A stretch of 64,000 nt of DNA from Phoronis australis (lineage: Eukaryota; Phoronida; Phoronidae). The stretch is from the NCBI GenBank assembly GCA_002633005.1, contig NMRA01000576.1:1-64000 (forward strand). Reading direction: 5' to 3'. The notes beneath the pieces are model-generated. The model worked only from the letters and a program-made list of their open reading frames with translations, did no database searches and was not told the origin of the DNA. Below are positions 1-12,030 of the stretch, piece after piece. Made by a program: the position numbers and the translations under genes. Numbering within the stretch: position 1 is the first letter of the stretch; every line of letters starts with the position of its first letter.

Positions 1-3000
1 ACCCCATCCCGACGTTACCCTGGTCCTATATTACCCGGTCTTGTCCCCACGTATCGGTGTACGTTAATTAAATTTCTGTGTTTAAAGGAGCATTTGCTTA
101 CAGAAAAGCAAGTAAAGCAATTTATTGATAATGACAGACCAACCCAGTTTGTTTGTAGTTAAAATTACATCTTGATAATGTTTATGATTGACCACAATCC
201 TAGCGCTTTTCAGTCGCAAGATCTATAAATTAAGTAATCAACACAAGGAATTGATTTCCGATATACACAAAATGGGTGCGGGCGAGGTAACATGGGGGCA
301 GGGGAACTTAGGGACATCTGGACTGGGAAAACATACATGTACATGTAGGATTTGGAGCAGAATATAGGGTTGGGAGAGGATCAGCGCTATGAAACATAGG
401 GCCGAGAAAATATCAGTTGCGGTATATAGAGACGAGGTAACTCATTGACCGGAAAACATGGATACGGAACCAGCAAAACGACGGTCAAAATGAACAGAGC
501 TTTCATGAAATAGTAAAAACTAAATGTTCATTACCTGCTGATCATTTACAGTGAGTGCACTGCTTGAGGCTTGAGGCGAGTCTTTCAGTCCGTTATCCTG
601 TCTATTCGCATCGTCTGAATCCATTATTTAACGTGGGGGGTTAATTGTTCTAAGGATATTCATAAGAAGCTGGAATTACGCGTAGTGATGTCAGAAATGT
701 TAAAACATTGCTAAAAATGACGCTTTCACCCCTTTCCCTACGTCTAGTATTGGCAAATTATTTATGGATTATATAAAACAAGCATTTGTTGATTCGTGAT
801 TCAAATTAAAAGAAAGAGGAGTATTCATTTGTGACTACTACGCACCGACCTCGGTTGTATTTACAGGCCAATATTCCATTACCAGGATGCCGGCAATAAA
901 CAGAAAATTTTGCATTAGCTATGCAACAGACATCCAGTCGGTATCGTTAGCAAAAACCAAAGTCGTGCCAAACATTTCGTTATGTATTTGAATTTAATGT
1001 AAGTACGCAGGTATCTGAATAAATTACAGCGACGGGGGAGCCTCTAGATTGTCGCGAGGGGGTCATCAACAGTTTTCGAAGGAGAAAAAAAACGTTTGTC
1101 ACAAAAGATGGCACACCTGCGCCATTTTGGTCGTGCTTACCGCGCATGGCTCCCCCCTTAAGTAACGCACGTTTTGATTAACAATTCCTTTTATCTTCAC
1201 TGTACATGTCACAGGGCACATGTGAAGGTCGATTTACCAAGACGGGCTTTCTAATTGCAATCCACCTGTTTGGAATCAAGCTACTACTTGGCAGTCAACA
1301 CTCATGAGCAGTTATATTTGAAAACTACTCACCGATAATTGTCAAGAATCTACCGAAACCTCCGTTGTTTTCAGCTTTCAACGCCCATGTCAAGTAGCTC
1401 CTCGTGGTTAAGCACGTGTACAACGGAAATGACGGTAGTTGGTAAGCATACATAACGTATACGGCAGCAAAAGATTATTCCTCGTTGTAAGAGTTACATC
1501 AAAAATCTCTCACCTTATGTAAAAAGTGCTTGGTTCATCAACTTGGTGCTTATTCAGCGTAAATGGGCTTATAATGAATTTTGTTTCTACTCCTGCCAAC
1601 TCGCTGTCGCACCATGTACAGTGATGCTGAACATCGTGCAATTGGTTATCAAACGGTTACCTGGCGTGTTGATCTACCTCAACTCGGGTATTTGGGCGGG
1701 TCTGGCGGGGCTACCCCACCACTAGCTTTGTCTGGCAGTGCTTNTAACCCACCACTAGATTTGTCTGGCAATGCTTATTCGTGATACCCGGGGCTACGGT
1801 GAATATTTTGCAACTGGTTTATTTTCTCGACGACGTCAATTCTACTCAACCTTTCAATGCCAGTCAAGTTTCACTGCGGTGCTGTGGACCGTGTAACACC
1901 GATGACACAAATTTTGATGAACTTGAAAGTATGCCTGGATGACACATTTTCCGACATTATTCTTAGAATTGTAACGGGGGCGCTATCTACGACCAAGGCG
2001 CTCCGATTTTACGAGCCCGGTGCGGACTGAGGGTTGTAATAGTATTGTGGTTTGTACTGGAACTACACTTACCTTAGGCCCTATATGGCACAATTAGTTA
2101 GAATGGTTTATTATACAAGTCTTGCCAAACAGTTCTATGAAATGTGACTCATATGCATGTGGTCTTGTGTATTGCCAAAACATGTTGTTGTACAGTAGTT
2201 ATTGTGTCCGCAATAAAGTAGTGTTCAAGTAAAGACGTCTTCTTTACTCCTCTCTGCACAAGCCATTACAAGGGTGATATTGAAGACTAATAGTTGGTGA
2301 ATAGCATACATAGGTTTATTGTAAGAAGATATAAATACAATGTTTCACACTTACAAGCAAACCAGTTGTTCCATGATCTAGTATCGCACCGTTGTGATTT
2401 ATACAGTTCTGATACGCGGGCAGGCCAGTCGCTAATTAATAGTTGCATATGCAAGAACGGGGGCAATTTAGTTATTCAGATCCGAAAGGTGAGATGCAAT
2501 CAAGCTCGGGAGGAGACCGAGAATTGCTGGGGCTAAACTATTGGCAACCCAGTTCGGGAGGAGCCCGAAAGCTGCACAAATAGTCACTTGGAATTTGTTG
2601 GTGTGAGTGAGAGTGAGATGTTAACTTCTTGAGCTGTGCGAATGGTCTCCTCGTGTCAGACAGAGACAAAGCTTAAGTACACAGTTTCAACCAATCAGAC
2701 ACGATCTGAAGGGCAAGGCCCATAACTCCTAGGTTCTGACCATATTTGGCCATATCCAAAGGACCCAAAAATCATAGGAAAATTCCATACGTAATACACA
2801 GCTTCACCACTAGAGAGCGCATATATCTTATTTATATAATCATGTCCAGGGCATTCCTGTTACTTAATCAAACATTTCTAAAACGAGGCCAATGTAACAG
2901 CGCGTTTTACTACCTCCAAGAGAAAGAAGGTTTCTATCCAGGACTGCCCTTTGTGTTTCTACAATAATCTCTATGGCGTCAAGTTGATGACCGACTCGGA

Positions 3001-3553
3001 AAATTGACTATTAGCGACTTCATCAATATTGCATGCATAGTTAATTTCAATAGGTCAGCGATGACCGTGATCAAAGTGGAATACGTTTCTACATTAGTTT
3101 TGTTTGAGCAGTTGAAACTTTGGGTTTTGTATTTAAGTCTTAACTACTAAGCAAGGTGATTGGTGGAATGTCTCCTCAGTGAACACCATCGTTTGTCCGA
3201 ACTCGTCCTTTATGAGAGTGATTCGGACCTTCACGTTGGTACAAGTATTCACTTTCTGAAAGTAGAAAGTCGTTGTGATAAAAGTTTGATTTTTGACATT
3301 TTCCTGCAACTAATGGAGTTATGTTACCATGTCTTTTCGTAAATTTAGCAAACGTAATTAGGTACTTTACATCGATAGTCCTGTTTGCTAGACCCTCAGT
3401 GGAACATTTTGAATCACTGTGCATATAGCATGGTACTTTAACTGTTCACTGATACGAATCCGATTATATGTAAGATATGATGTTTCGAAATTGGCCGACT
3501 TTGAACATTATTCTAACGAAAGACCTCGCACTGACACACACAAGTGAAGTCTA
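1..3553. other. No supported gene; AT-rich non-coding DNA
   Basis: No open frame here has family features, and the longest are about 80 codons. One unresolved base (N) lies at 1744, inside a short tandem duplication. Two small hairpins built on CGGG/CCCG arms lie near 2505-2570. The rest shows nothing I can name. Confidence 0.6.
1715..1777. repeat. Two-copy tandem repeat, period about 33 bp
   Basis: A block beginning CCCACCACTAG occurs at 1715 and again at 1748 with a few changes. The unresolved base at 1744 sits at the junction, so copy number could be affected by assembly. Confidence 0.6.
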
Positions 3554-4180
3554 AATAAAGACAACAACTTTTCTAAACTGTAGGTGATAAAATATCCACC
3601 ATTGTCAAGCTTTATTCAGAGAAAACGACGGTTGCTCAGCTTGTTTCGAGTTTACTTGGTGTTAAAGATAAGATTCATTTCGCTCTGAAATCCCATGTAG
3701 TGCATACATTTGATTGTAGTTGTTGTCAATTAACTTAAATGTATCTTGGTGAGACAAATTGTCACTTGGCTACAAGGAAGAAAGAACACCTATTAAGCGA
3801 TAAGAACTTGCATATCTTTAGACACTTGGAAAAGAATGATGGTTTTAGAGAGGCCGCTGGGGAACACAACTTTACGATTATTGACAACGATGCTCATCGC
3901 TATCACTTTAAACTGCGTGAAACCATTCATATTCGGTGTTCGGAGACACCCTCACTCAATGCGTGAAGGCTTCCCCATGAGTTGTTGACACTGTTACACT
4001 GAGTTGTGATTCGCTGATTGCTAACCAATCCTGTTCTGGTATTTTTCCGTGTTTTGGAATTTCCTGTGTATTGTAGCTGTAGCTGTCCTGACATCCATTC
4101 TCTGAATAAAAGATTGACAACAGTGGGGGCTTTACCGCCGAAACATGTCGCTACATTTTAGAAAAGTTGTTGTCTTTATT
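3554..4180 (+). mobile_element. Penelope-like fragment bounded by 30-bp inverted repeats
   Basis: A Penelope-type endonuclease remnant lies between a 30-bp sequence at 3554-3583 and its reverse complement at 4151-4180, which match at 29 of 30 positions. The 3' part has the phrase CCGAAACATGTCGC before the right arm, similar to short motifs near the 3' ends of other Penelope-like elements. These elements are known to carry direct or inverted terminal repeats, so this may be an internally deleted unit rather than a chance pairing. Confidence 0.65.
3643..3966 (+). pseudogene. Penelope-like GIY-YIG endonuclease fragment (broken)
   Basis: In one frame the DNA reads a linker with VKDKIHFALKSHVV, then a Cys-rich FDCSCC segment, an in-frame TAA, and then YLGETNCHLATRKKEHL. 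That order (FALKSHVVY-type linker, Cys cluster, Y-x-GET-x(3)-L-x-TR-x-KEH) is the C-terminal GIY-YIG endonuclease of Penelope-like retroelements. The stop lies immediately before the YLGET core. The reverse transcriptase that should precede it is absent. The frame ends naturally at 3966. Confidence 0.75.
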
Positions 4181-4495
4181 CAAACATTATTTTTAGGTTA
4201 TACGTACGTGTAACCGTACTGATAGTGTCACTTATCATTAATATGGTCGTTCAAAGTACAGCCCAGAAAAAAGGCGAGACTACCACACCTTATCTTATCA
4301 GCTGACAATAAGGCCGCCCTGGATTATACAGCGACACTCGAATCTCTCAGTATTTACCCACAATCCCATAGCATCCGCCAGACACATTTGGTGGCTCGTT
4401 TCTGTGTTATTGAAGTTACTGTACATATGTTCTTTGTCATTGTTTGATTCTTTGCAATTTTTTTTCTCGGAGGCAGTATTATATTCGCGTTTCCA
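4181..4495. other. Non-coding gap
   Basis: Nothing recognisable. A minus-strand open frame that overlaps the THAP relic to the right appears to be a shadow. Confidence 0.5.
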
Positions 4496-4702
4496 ATGAT
4501 ATCGAAGTATTACTGCTGTGCTGTGGGCTGCAACTCTTACGTGAGATTGTTTGATAAAGTGGAAAAAATGCCTGTAGATGCGTGATGTGAAGTTTTTCGC
4601 ATTCCCGACAAGAACATGCGACGTGGGTGGGTAAAACAAGTCCGTCGGTTTAATTCTGAACCGAACAACATTCCCTTTCTAGAAGATACATGTACCCGTT
4701 AA
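4496..4702 (+). pseudogene. THAP zinc-finger domain relic
   Basis: From an ATG the frame reads KYYCCAVGCNSYVRLFDKV, one in-frame TGA, then EVFRIPDKNMRRGWVKQVRR and FNSEPN, ending at TAA 4700-4702. The C-x(4)-C start, the phenylalanine-arginine-x-proline core (FRIPD) and the following R-x-x-W-V-x-x-x-R-R helix are the THAP signature, a C2CH DNA-binding zinc finger found in P-element-type transposases and host proteins. The expected C-x-x-H-F end is only hinted at (LEDTCTR). The internal stop and lack of a downstream domain indicate a dead copy, most likely from a P-type transposon. Confidence 0.65.
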
Positions 4703-5218
4703 AATCCTGCACTTAATTAATGGTTGAAATCAGGATTAGTTCCACGGCTATAATGTACAACTCGCCGGTTTCCGGCATGATCTGCAAAAATGTGCCTGAT
4801 TCCCAAAACAAGGCCATGCATTTTCTCATCTTCTAGGCAGTGGAGAGGGCTATCGCCGTGTATTCCGGGACGGCCCTATTAAACTGAATGACAATACGTT
4901 TACATTGACAAAGGCCCGTTTGCCAATAACAAGAGTCCTCTTTGTTGCAGTAGGCATGTGTCTTGCTTTATGTTAAATGAATAATAACTGTAATTTAACT
5001 GAATATTTTAATCTTAATCTTTATACAGTTTGACCAATACTGGTTTATTAACGAGGTAGAAGTATTAAGCGTACAACTTTAACAAGGAGACGGTTTAGGG
5101 ACAGTAGGTGTATCTTTAATGGTTTGCAGAAGTTTTCCAAATAAACATTTTATAAACATTATATCTCTAAAACACTTAGATATAAAACACTTAGGTATAT
5201 ACAAATGAAACATAGGCC
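4703..5218. other. Non-coding gap
   Basis: No open frame or repeat that I can name. Confidence 0.5.
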
Positions 5219-5262
5219 CACACACTCACTCACACACACACACACACACATGCACACGCACA
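5219..5262. repeat. CA/GT microsatellite
   Basis: Imperfect CA dinucleotide run, possibly the 3' tail of the adjacent LINE. The second Tx1-like LINE in this window has a similar run near 29830. Confidence 0.8.
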
Positions 5263-5611
5263 TATCTAAATAATACGACTTCACGGTTGATCTAATCTAA
5301 AAAGTATTGAGGGTTTTCCAAAAGGCAGTTTTACGGGGTTGTATATTTCATACTTTATAATAATTATACAAAAAACATCGAAATGGTGAATATCCAGAAA
5401 TAATCTGGTCTCTAGAACATTTATGGAGGAAATACTGGCAATTATACCATACGCGTTGAATCTGTCGAGGGAAATACGGCCATGTAATAAAGTTTTCCGT
5501 ATTCACCTCCCGCACTACTTCAACAGTGACCTCTGACATGGAAAGTTTAAAAGGTAGGTCAATGTCGACTCGACGTCGATTGGCGTACATGAAATAATAT
5601 CCCACTCGACC

Positions 5612-6124
5612 TTATTCTGCGTATGGTTCTCGACCTTCGGTCTCGGTCGATACGCGGAATAATGTCTCGTGGGATATTACTTCATGTACGCCACTCTCGG
5701 TACCTTTTGTGTATATAGTTAATATGGTATAAAGTTTCTGAATTTCACACCACAAAGTTTTCACAGAATCACATTCCACAAACATATGGTTAAAAATTTC
5801 AACAGTTCCACAAGATGCACACTTGTCATCACTTACTAAGTTCATCATTTTCAAATTAAGTTTTGTAAACACCTTTCTAGGAATATAGAAATATTTAAAG
5901 GTTTTAACATAAGGAGGTAACAAAAGTTTGTGTGGAAGAACATAAATTTGTTTAATTCGTTGTCTAGAGTAAATGTCAGTTAAGCTGTACTCTATATCAG
6001 GAGGCAAAACTATTTTGGAAAGCAAAATATTTCTAGAAAACACATTAGTAGTTTCGCTTGACTGGGGAGTATGTATGCATTTTGAAATCGATGGATCAGC
6101 TTTCAACTTAATCGCACGTCTCAA
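5612..6124 (-). pseudogene. LINE ORF2 C-terminal zf-RVT region
   Basis: The minus-strand frame holds KCASCGTVEIFNHMFVECD, the C-x-x-C-x(7)-H-x(4)-C zinc-binding motif that follows the reverse transcriptase in Tx1/L1-type ORF2 proteins. It is preceded by a segment rich in K, P and Y that is typical of this region. It continues the same element as the two pieces upstream but is frame-separated from them. Confidence 0.75.
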
Positions 6125-6798
6125 AGCAGCACAATGAATCCAATTTATATATTTTGTTCAAAACCTACCATGTCAGAAATTTATTTTCTAAATTCAAAAG
6201 ATCCTTAACAAAAATAATACCAACCTCAAAGAAACTATTAATGAATACAGTTCTCTTATTAATCAATATGTTTTTGTTATTCTACAGTACTTGGTTTACA
6301 ATTGGTATGTCCTTATGTAAATGAGCTCCAATTTTTTTCCCAAGCAATCAAGATGTCATGATAGAAGGTATCAATATTTGCTAGAGACAGCAAATTACAA
6401 TCATAATTCGATTTACAGATCAAAATCCCCCATACGTTTTGAAAACATACCCTGGAAACGTCATTGTTTCCATCTAAACAACGCGTAACCCACTAAACTA
6501 GTAATGCCTTGTACATAATATTTATATCAGGAACTGACAAACCACCATTTTCATGGGTATTTACGGCCACATTTTTTCTAATTCTGGGTGGCTTATTTTT
6601 CCAAACAATTTTTGATCATAGTATTTATCTTAGCTCTACGTTTGCTGTCAATTCCTAAATAGCTCATAGCATATATTAACTTAGACGGCGCAATATGTTT
6701 TAATTACATTTATCCTTCCTAACAATGAAATATGGCGACTTTTCCATATATCAAGAGACTCTTTAAAAGACTTAAGTTTGAGTTCAAAATTTATGAAA

Positions 6799-7287
6799 TC
6801 ATTTTTCATTTTTGTTATGACTAAGAAATATTCCCAGACTCCTCATTGGTTTGCTAGTCCAATTGAAGCCATAAACAGGCTCTGAACACTCTTTTTCTCG
6901 ACCTAAATATAACCCTTCACATTTCTTAATATTCATCTGGAGACCAGAGAGTAAACCAAAATGTTCTAAAAATTTTAGACAATTAATGCCAGAATTTTTG
7001 TCATGAAGAAATAAGGTATTTGTAGTGTCATCTGCATACTGGAGAATTATAGTTTCAGTTTTCTTAACATTTACGCCTTTAATTAAATAAAACTTTCGTA
7101 TACAATTGGCCATAACTTCAACAGCTAGGCAAAATAATGGACCCGACAATGAATCACTTTGTCTTACACCCCTTTCTAAACGAAAATAATCTGTTGTAAA
7201 ACCATTATTGACAACACAAGCTGTTGGTTTATTATAGATTATTTCTACCCATCGTGTAAAACCTTGTCCAAAATTAAAAGCCTTCAA
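6799..7287 (-). pseudogene. LINE reverse transcriptase, palm region
   Basis: Contains ERGVRQSDSLSGPLFCLAVE (motif 4 with the RQGDPLSP-like stretch, here RQSDSLSG), then IILQYADDT, an intact YADD catalytic motif, and a downstream segment ending SKPMRSLGIFLSHNK. This order and wording match the Tx1 branch of L1-like elements. The element is dead because neighbouring domains are out of frame. Confidence 0.85.
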
Positions 7288-7475
7288 AGCTCGAAAAATA
7301 AAGTCCCCATTTTATTCTATCATACGCCTTGCTTAAGTCAAAAATAAAATGTGTCCTTGACCATCAGTAAAGTTTGTATAAGAAATTATGTCCTGAATAA
7401 TACGAATATTATATCCTGTATATCGTCCTTTAACAGTTGTTTGACCTGGGTGAACCAGTTTTCCCATGATATTAT

Positions 7476-7901
7476 TTATACGGACTGTAAGAACTTTGTA
7501 AGTATTTTATAATCAGTATTCAATAGAGATATTAGACGCCAATTATCCAAGGACTGGAGCTCGACATCCTCTTTTGACTTGGGTAGAAGCGTTATTGCTC
7601 CTTGCCTCTGTGACGTGGATAATTCCCCCACTGAAAAACTATATTCAAAAGCTTCAAGTAAAGAGTTTTTAACTTCATGCCAGAAACGTTTATAAAATTT
7701 GTAAGTTACCCCGTCCTTTCCTGTAGACTTGTTACTTTTAAAAGTTTTTAAAACTTCATACACTTCACCCTCTCTTAAAGTTTCATCCAGTTCTTCAAAA
7801 TCACTGGGTGGCACATCGCTGGCGATATCAAATAGATCTGTGAAAACAGGAGAGTAATAATAAACTGGAGAACGTCGAAATTCGACAGATTTCCGACTCA
7901 A
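7476..7901 (-). pseudogene. LINE reverse transcriptase, finger region
   Basis: Reads LKTFKSNKSTGKDGVTYKFY and later AITLLPKSKED and NWRLISLLNTDYKILTK, the conserved N-terminal reverse-transcriptase blocks (K-S-x-G-x-D-G-x-x-x-x-F and the W-R-P-I-S-L-L-N-x-D-x-K block). More of the element can be read without good frame up to about 8040. Confidence 0.85.
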
Positions 7902-8045
7902 TTAACCGCGACTAAGTATCCATGTCTTTTCATCTAAATCCCGTTTCGATGCTCGCACGCCTTTGTCTAAAATCCATAGATTGACTAAGTCTGACAGGAT
8001 TGTGTGAAAGTCTGTCCAGTTTGTTTTAAAAAGTAATGTAATTGT

Positions 8046-10822
8046 TATTTGGTGTTATTTAAGTTGCCCGCCTTCCACCAGTACAACTAACATTTGATTT
8101 CTACCTCCTACCGTAATGACTGTAATTTCAATTTTGTTTGTCACACAACCTGGATATGATTTCAGTACTTCGAAAGAGCAGATAAATCGTTATTGTTTGA
8201 TTCTGTACCAAGCTCTACGATACATTTTACACGCACATGTACCCACCCACGCATACACGCGCACCCACGTACGCATATGTGTGTACGCATTTTGAGTCCA
8301 AACATCAAATTTAACACAAACTTTACATATTTGCTGGATATAACAATACAGCTCGCACGGATATCGTACAGTACCTTGGACGCACGATCAGCCGGCTACC
8401 GATAAATGCTTTCCATTTTCTTTATTGTAACAAAGAAACACAAAATGAACAATGGATGCGCCAATCTACCGATCTTTATTCGACCAGCTTGGAATAGTTA
8501 TGAACATCTTCCTAGGTGAAAGTTCGGTATCAATTCAGTTCTCCGTGTTCAACCATTTTGCCAAACCTGAAAACATGAATTCAAGGCGTACAATTGATTA
8601 AATGGTAACGACAAACTACAAGCTGGTTTGCCACGACGCGTTATTCTATGTCGCGAGCATGGTCTCAAGGAAAAACGAAGTTTCTCTTCTTTGCGAACAC
8701 AGTAATCATTTTTCGGAGGAACAAGTCGCGGCTAATTTTATACTGGTAAATTATCTAAACCATAGGTTCACTTCTTTAACGGAAGGCAAGTTTGTAACCA
8801 CTTTCTTAACAAAGCGTGCATTGTTAAACACAACCAATGTCACTATTATTTGGCATAAAAAGTGCTTATTTAGTGAGAATTTATGGCATTCATTTCATAC
8901 TAGCTACATGCAAAATCTCAAAAACTAAGAAAATGTGTGTGGGGAACTCTTTAAATACTGTTAGCATCTAAACCATAAGACTGGTGATTAATGTGACACA
9001 TATACAACATAAGCTGGGATAAAGATAACAGGTATATTAGTTAGCAGAAAGACATTACCAAGAAGGGACAACGGTTTTGAATCATTTTAACGTGTGAGCA
9101 TATCTAAGCGATGTGATTTAGTGTTGACGTCTTGACATGTACGTACAGCATAAACAAATCCAGTTTCTATATATCAGAAGCGCACGTTTAGTTATCCCAC
9201 ATGCTGTACATAGGAATGCTACTGCCATATTCTATCTCGAATTCGCTTCGTCGTGTGCAAATAGTCCAACGAGACTTTTACATTCCCAGGTAAAATGAAT
9301 ACGATTTATATGGGATAACCATTGTTTACCCTTAAACTGAAATACACTGTTTTCGGCATTTCCGTAGCACTGGCTGCCAGCGATGTCTGATTCCATATCG
9401 CAGCAAACTTTGATGAAGTTCAGCCAGTTTAGCAAACACATCATTGCCCCAAGTTTATTGCCCCTCTTATCTGTTATTAGGAATCTAATGTACCGTGCAT
9501 TACCTATTGTCCAGCAAACAAGATAACTACTTTCTCATGTCAAGAGGTCATTCACAACTGTTGGTATTATGGTGGAACAATGAACTTGCATACTAAAAAG
9601 GGCAGACCATTGTGATAATTTCTAGTGAATAACCTTACCAGGAAGTATGGGCTTTTAGTCAAATTTTCTGCAAAACTCCAGAATTCCTACTAAGAAAAGA
9701 TACATATTTTCTGAAAGTAGTAAGATTGTAGAATTTAATTTTTTACTTAACACAAATCTCCACATGACCATGTTTTCTTTGACTAAAATTTAGAAAAGAA
9801 ACAATGTATCAGGAAAGATGAAATATGGCCAAATTACATTTTCACACAAGTATTGATGAGCGAATCTCAAAATCAGTTTTCCAAAATGTCCATTTTTACT
9901 TGATACAGCTTTTAAGACGAAAATTGATATTTTCATCAAAGTCATTAAAACCTCAATTTTGACTATATCTTACTCACAAACAAGGCCGTGTAAAAATCAA
10001 TCTGGAGAACAACGACGATAGTATCATGTCTGTTTAATTTGAGTCCGATTACCTGATTTTGAGACACGATGTTAGCAAAATTTTGAAATTTTCATTACTT
10101 ATAACCATCAAGCTGGACATCAACTTCTAACGTGCGGGTAAGGGTTAACATCGAAATTAAAGACAGCATGAAAAACTTTACTGTTAGTGTGCAGGCGAAT
10201 TTGGAGTCATAATGTCCTGTTTAGAAATCGAAGGAATGTAACATTCGATTACCAATCACAAAAAACACCGAGGTTTTTAGTTTTAAAATATTTTACTTAA
10301 AATACGACGTTTTTACAAACTTGTCACACTTCTTGAGCAAAAGTGCGGATAGCATTCTAGGTTTATAAATACTAGAGCATTGCTTTAAAAATCATTATGA
10401 AGACACTAAATACACGATGTTATAAAAAGGTAATACTGATTAAAATTCCTTCTTAATACGGACATAGACAAAAATAGAAATGGGAATTATTCGCAGGCTG
10501 CAGTTGAACCTGTCCAAAATGACCAGGGACCATTATCATGGGTTGTATAAGGTCTGTGTTTTATTAAATATGTGATCTGACATGAATTTGTTGTTTGTTT
10601 ATTATTCTAACTTGGGTTTTGATTATTTTAAATGGATCTGCTCCAGCGTTGGTCATGTACTCTTATGATTTGTTTACTTTCTTGAGGCTGAACTGTCCCC
10701 TGGAATCTATCCACGCACATTCTTAACAGGTGACATAGTGTTCACAGAAACATCCCAGAGTCAAATAACAATTTCCTAATATTGCAACATTGTGATGAAT
10801 TTCGTATGATTTCCATTAGTTG
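8046..10822. other. No supported gene; low-complexity non-coding DNA
   Basis: Contains a CAC/ACGC-rich simple stretch near 8226-8285 and long AT-rich DNA. A 108-codon plus-strand frame at 8602-8928 has no family features and no codon pattern I would trust as coding. Confidence 0.55.
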
Positions 10823-10889
10823 AACTTAGTGAATCACTAAAACAATCTTAACAACTGTTATTAAGATTGTTTTCGTGAGTCACTTAGTT
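10823..10889. repeat. 67-nt hairpin (29-bp arms, 9-nt loop)
   Basis: Left arm 10823-10851 pairs with 10861-10889 at 26 of 29 positions, with mismatches at arm positions 5, 11 and 16. The size and loop fit either a small fold-back element or a microRNA-like precursor. Nothing in the sequence decides between them. Confidence 0.7.
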
Positions 10890-11639
10890 CAGTTGCACTC
10901 TGTCCTGTTGATACCCCCATCAAACAGTCCATTTAAAAATGGTATTGTAACAGACAAAGTCTCCACTGAACATCAAAAATGTGTATTTCACCTCGTCAGG
11001 CATACGTTTCAGTTCATTTACACATGACAACGATCGATTTCGTGTATACAAAGGATGGAAACACCCTTCTCCTAAGCCTGTCGCTAGCGAAGTGCCCGAC
11101 ACATACTGTCACGCCCGCATGTCCACGAAACAAAGGCGCACTGAGACGCAACACAAATATTAGCATAAGAATAAATGAACAACTAAATAAGCGTAACAAT
11201 AAATGTACCGTTGCTAACGTCCCGTCACAGTATCAACAACCATGTTTTGTACTGGACTTAAGAAAGCAAAACTAGTTCTGTACAAAACTGAAAATGACCT
11301 TGATCACATTTGTTTTAGGCCAAAACAGGAGCACCACCTTTATTTACGTAGGCGCTTATTTTAAAGTTCGTGACAATGACTTTATTATGACGTAGATGTG
11401 CTACACAGTGAAAGCTTTGTTGAGCAAACTGTTGCACGGTTGCGTACATTTTACTTTCAGAAATTTCTTGAAACAGTACATGTTACCACGTGGAATGGGC
11501 AACTTAAAAACTCCGGAAGTTAGGCCATGTCTTCCAAATTTTGATCTGTGATTAGATCAAGCCCAGCACGTACAGAAAATCCAGTAGTTATCCACTGATT
11601 CTGGGCTTTACACTGGAATACTGGTACTCAAAATTTTGA
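10890..11639. other. Non-coding gap
   Basis: Short overlapping frames on both strands at 10920-11275 look like shadows with no family features. Confidence 0.5.
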
Positions 11640-12030
11640 AAACTTTTAAGTCTCCGTATTGCTCGCTCTTAGTGTGGAAATGCGCCATGTTTTTGTCAGA
11701 CCTTTTTTACTAAGGTGTGACTTCCCTTTGGTGAAAGCTGGTATGTTTAACCTATCTCGTCTTGGAAACAGGAGTTCATCAATAGTAAAACCTCTATCTG
11801 ACATAACTTTGTCTTTAGGTAAAAGGTATTTCAGAAATCCAGATTTTTGAACAATGTATTTTTTCACTACCTCTGCCCCAAAAATGCTTTAGATACGTAC
11901 ATGGTGTACCCATTTTTGGTGCAATTGCAACCATATACTTTGCAGTATTGTGTGATTTGTACTAGCTTTATGTTTCACCCCCTATCAATGATTTCAAATC
12001 ATCTGATCTGCTACCAAATACAAAACACAA
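11640..12030 (-). pseudogene. DDE transposase relic (ISL2EU/Harbinger-like)
   Basis: On the minus strand the best frame reads YIVQKSGFLKYLLPKDKVMS and then DRGFTIDELL, later IPAFTKGKSHLSKKGLTKT and STLRASNTET. The order S-G-F-L, D-x-V-M-x-D-R-G-F, P-x-F-x-x-G, K-x-x-x-T-x-x-I-x-x-L-R is the second half of the DDE_Tnp_4 catalytic domain used by ISL2EU/Harbinger-type DNA transposons. The Asp in DRGF is a catalytic-block residue. Sequence further upstream (to about 12030) still shows MYVSKAF after a frameshift. The terminal VERAI helix is lost, so the copy is dead. Confidence 0.7.

Larger units (their letters stand above)
5219..8045 (-). mobile_element. Tx1/L1-like LINE, 5'-truncated and inactive
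   Basis: Pieces of one ORF2 run right to left on the minus strand. They begin with the region before the reverse transcriptase (near 8040) and end in the C-terminal Cys-His region near 5612. At the 3' end in element orientation, 5219-5262 is a GT-type microsatellite, which may be its tail. The endonuclease and ORF1 are missing. Frameshifts separate the open pieces. Confidence 0.8.

Noticed and set aside
1375-1441. Open 67-bp stretch between a TTTTCAG acceptor and GTAAGC donor, serine-rich
   Set aside because: It is open in phase 0 and ends with one base over, which fits no other exon here. It stands alone and is short enough to arise by chance.
8602-8928. 108-codon plus-strand open frame
   Set aside because: No domain, no signal peptide, no splice context and no convincing codon pattern in AT-rich DNA.
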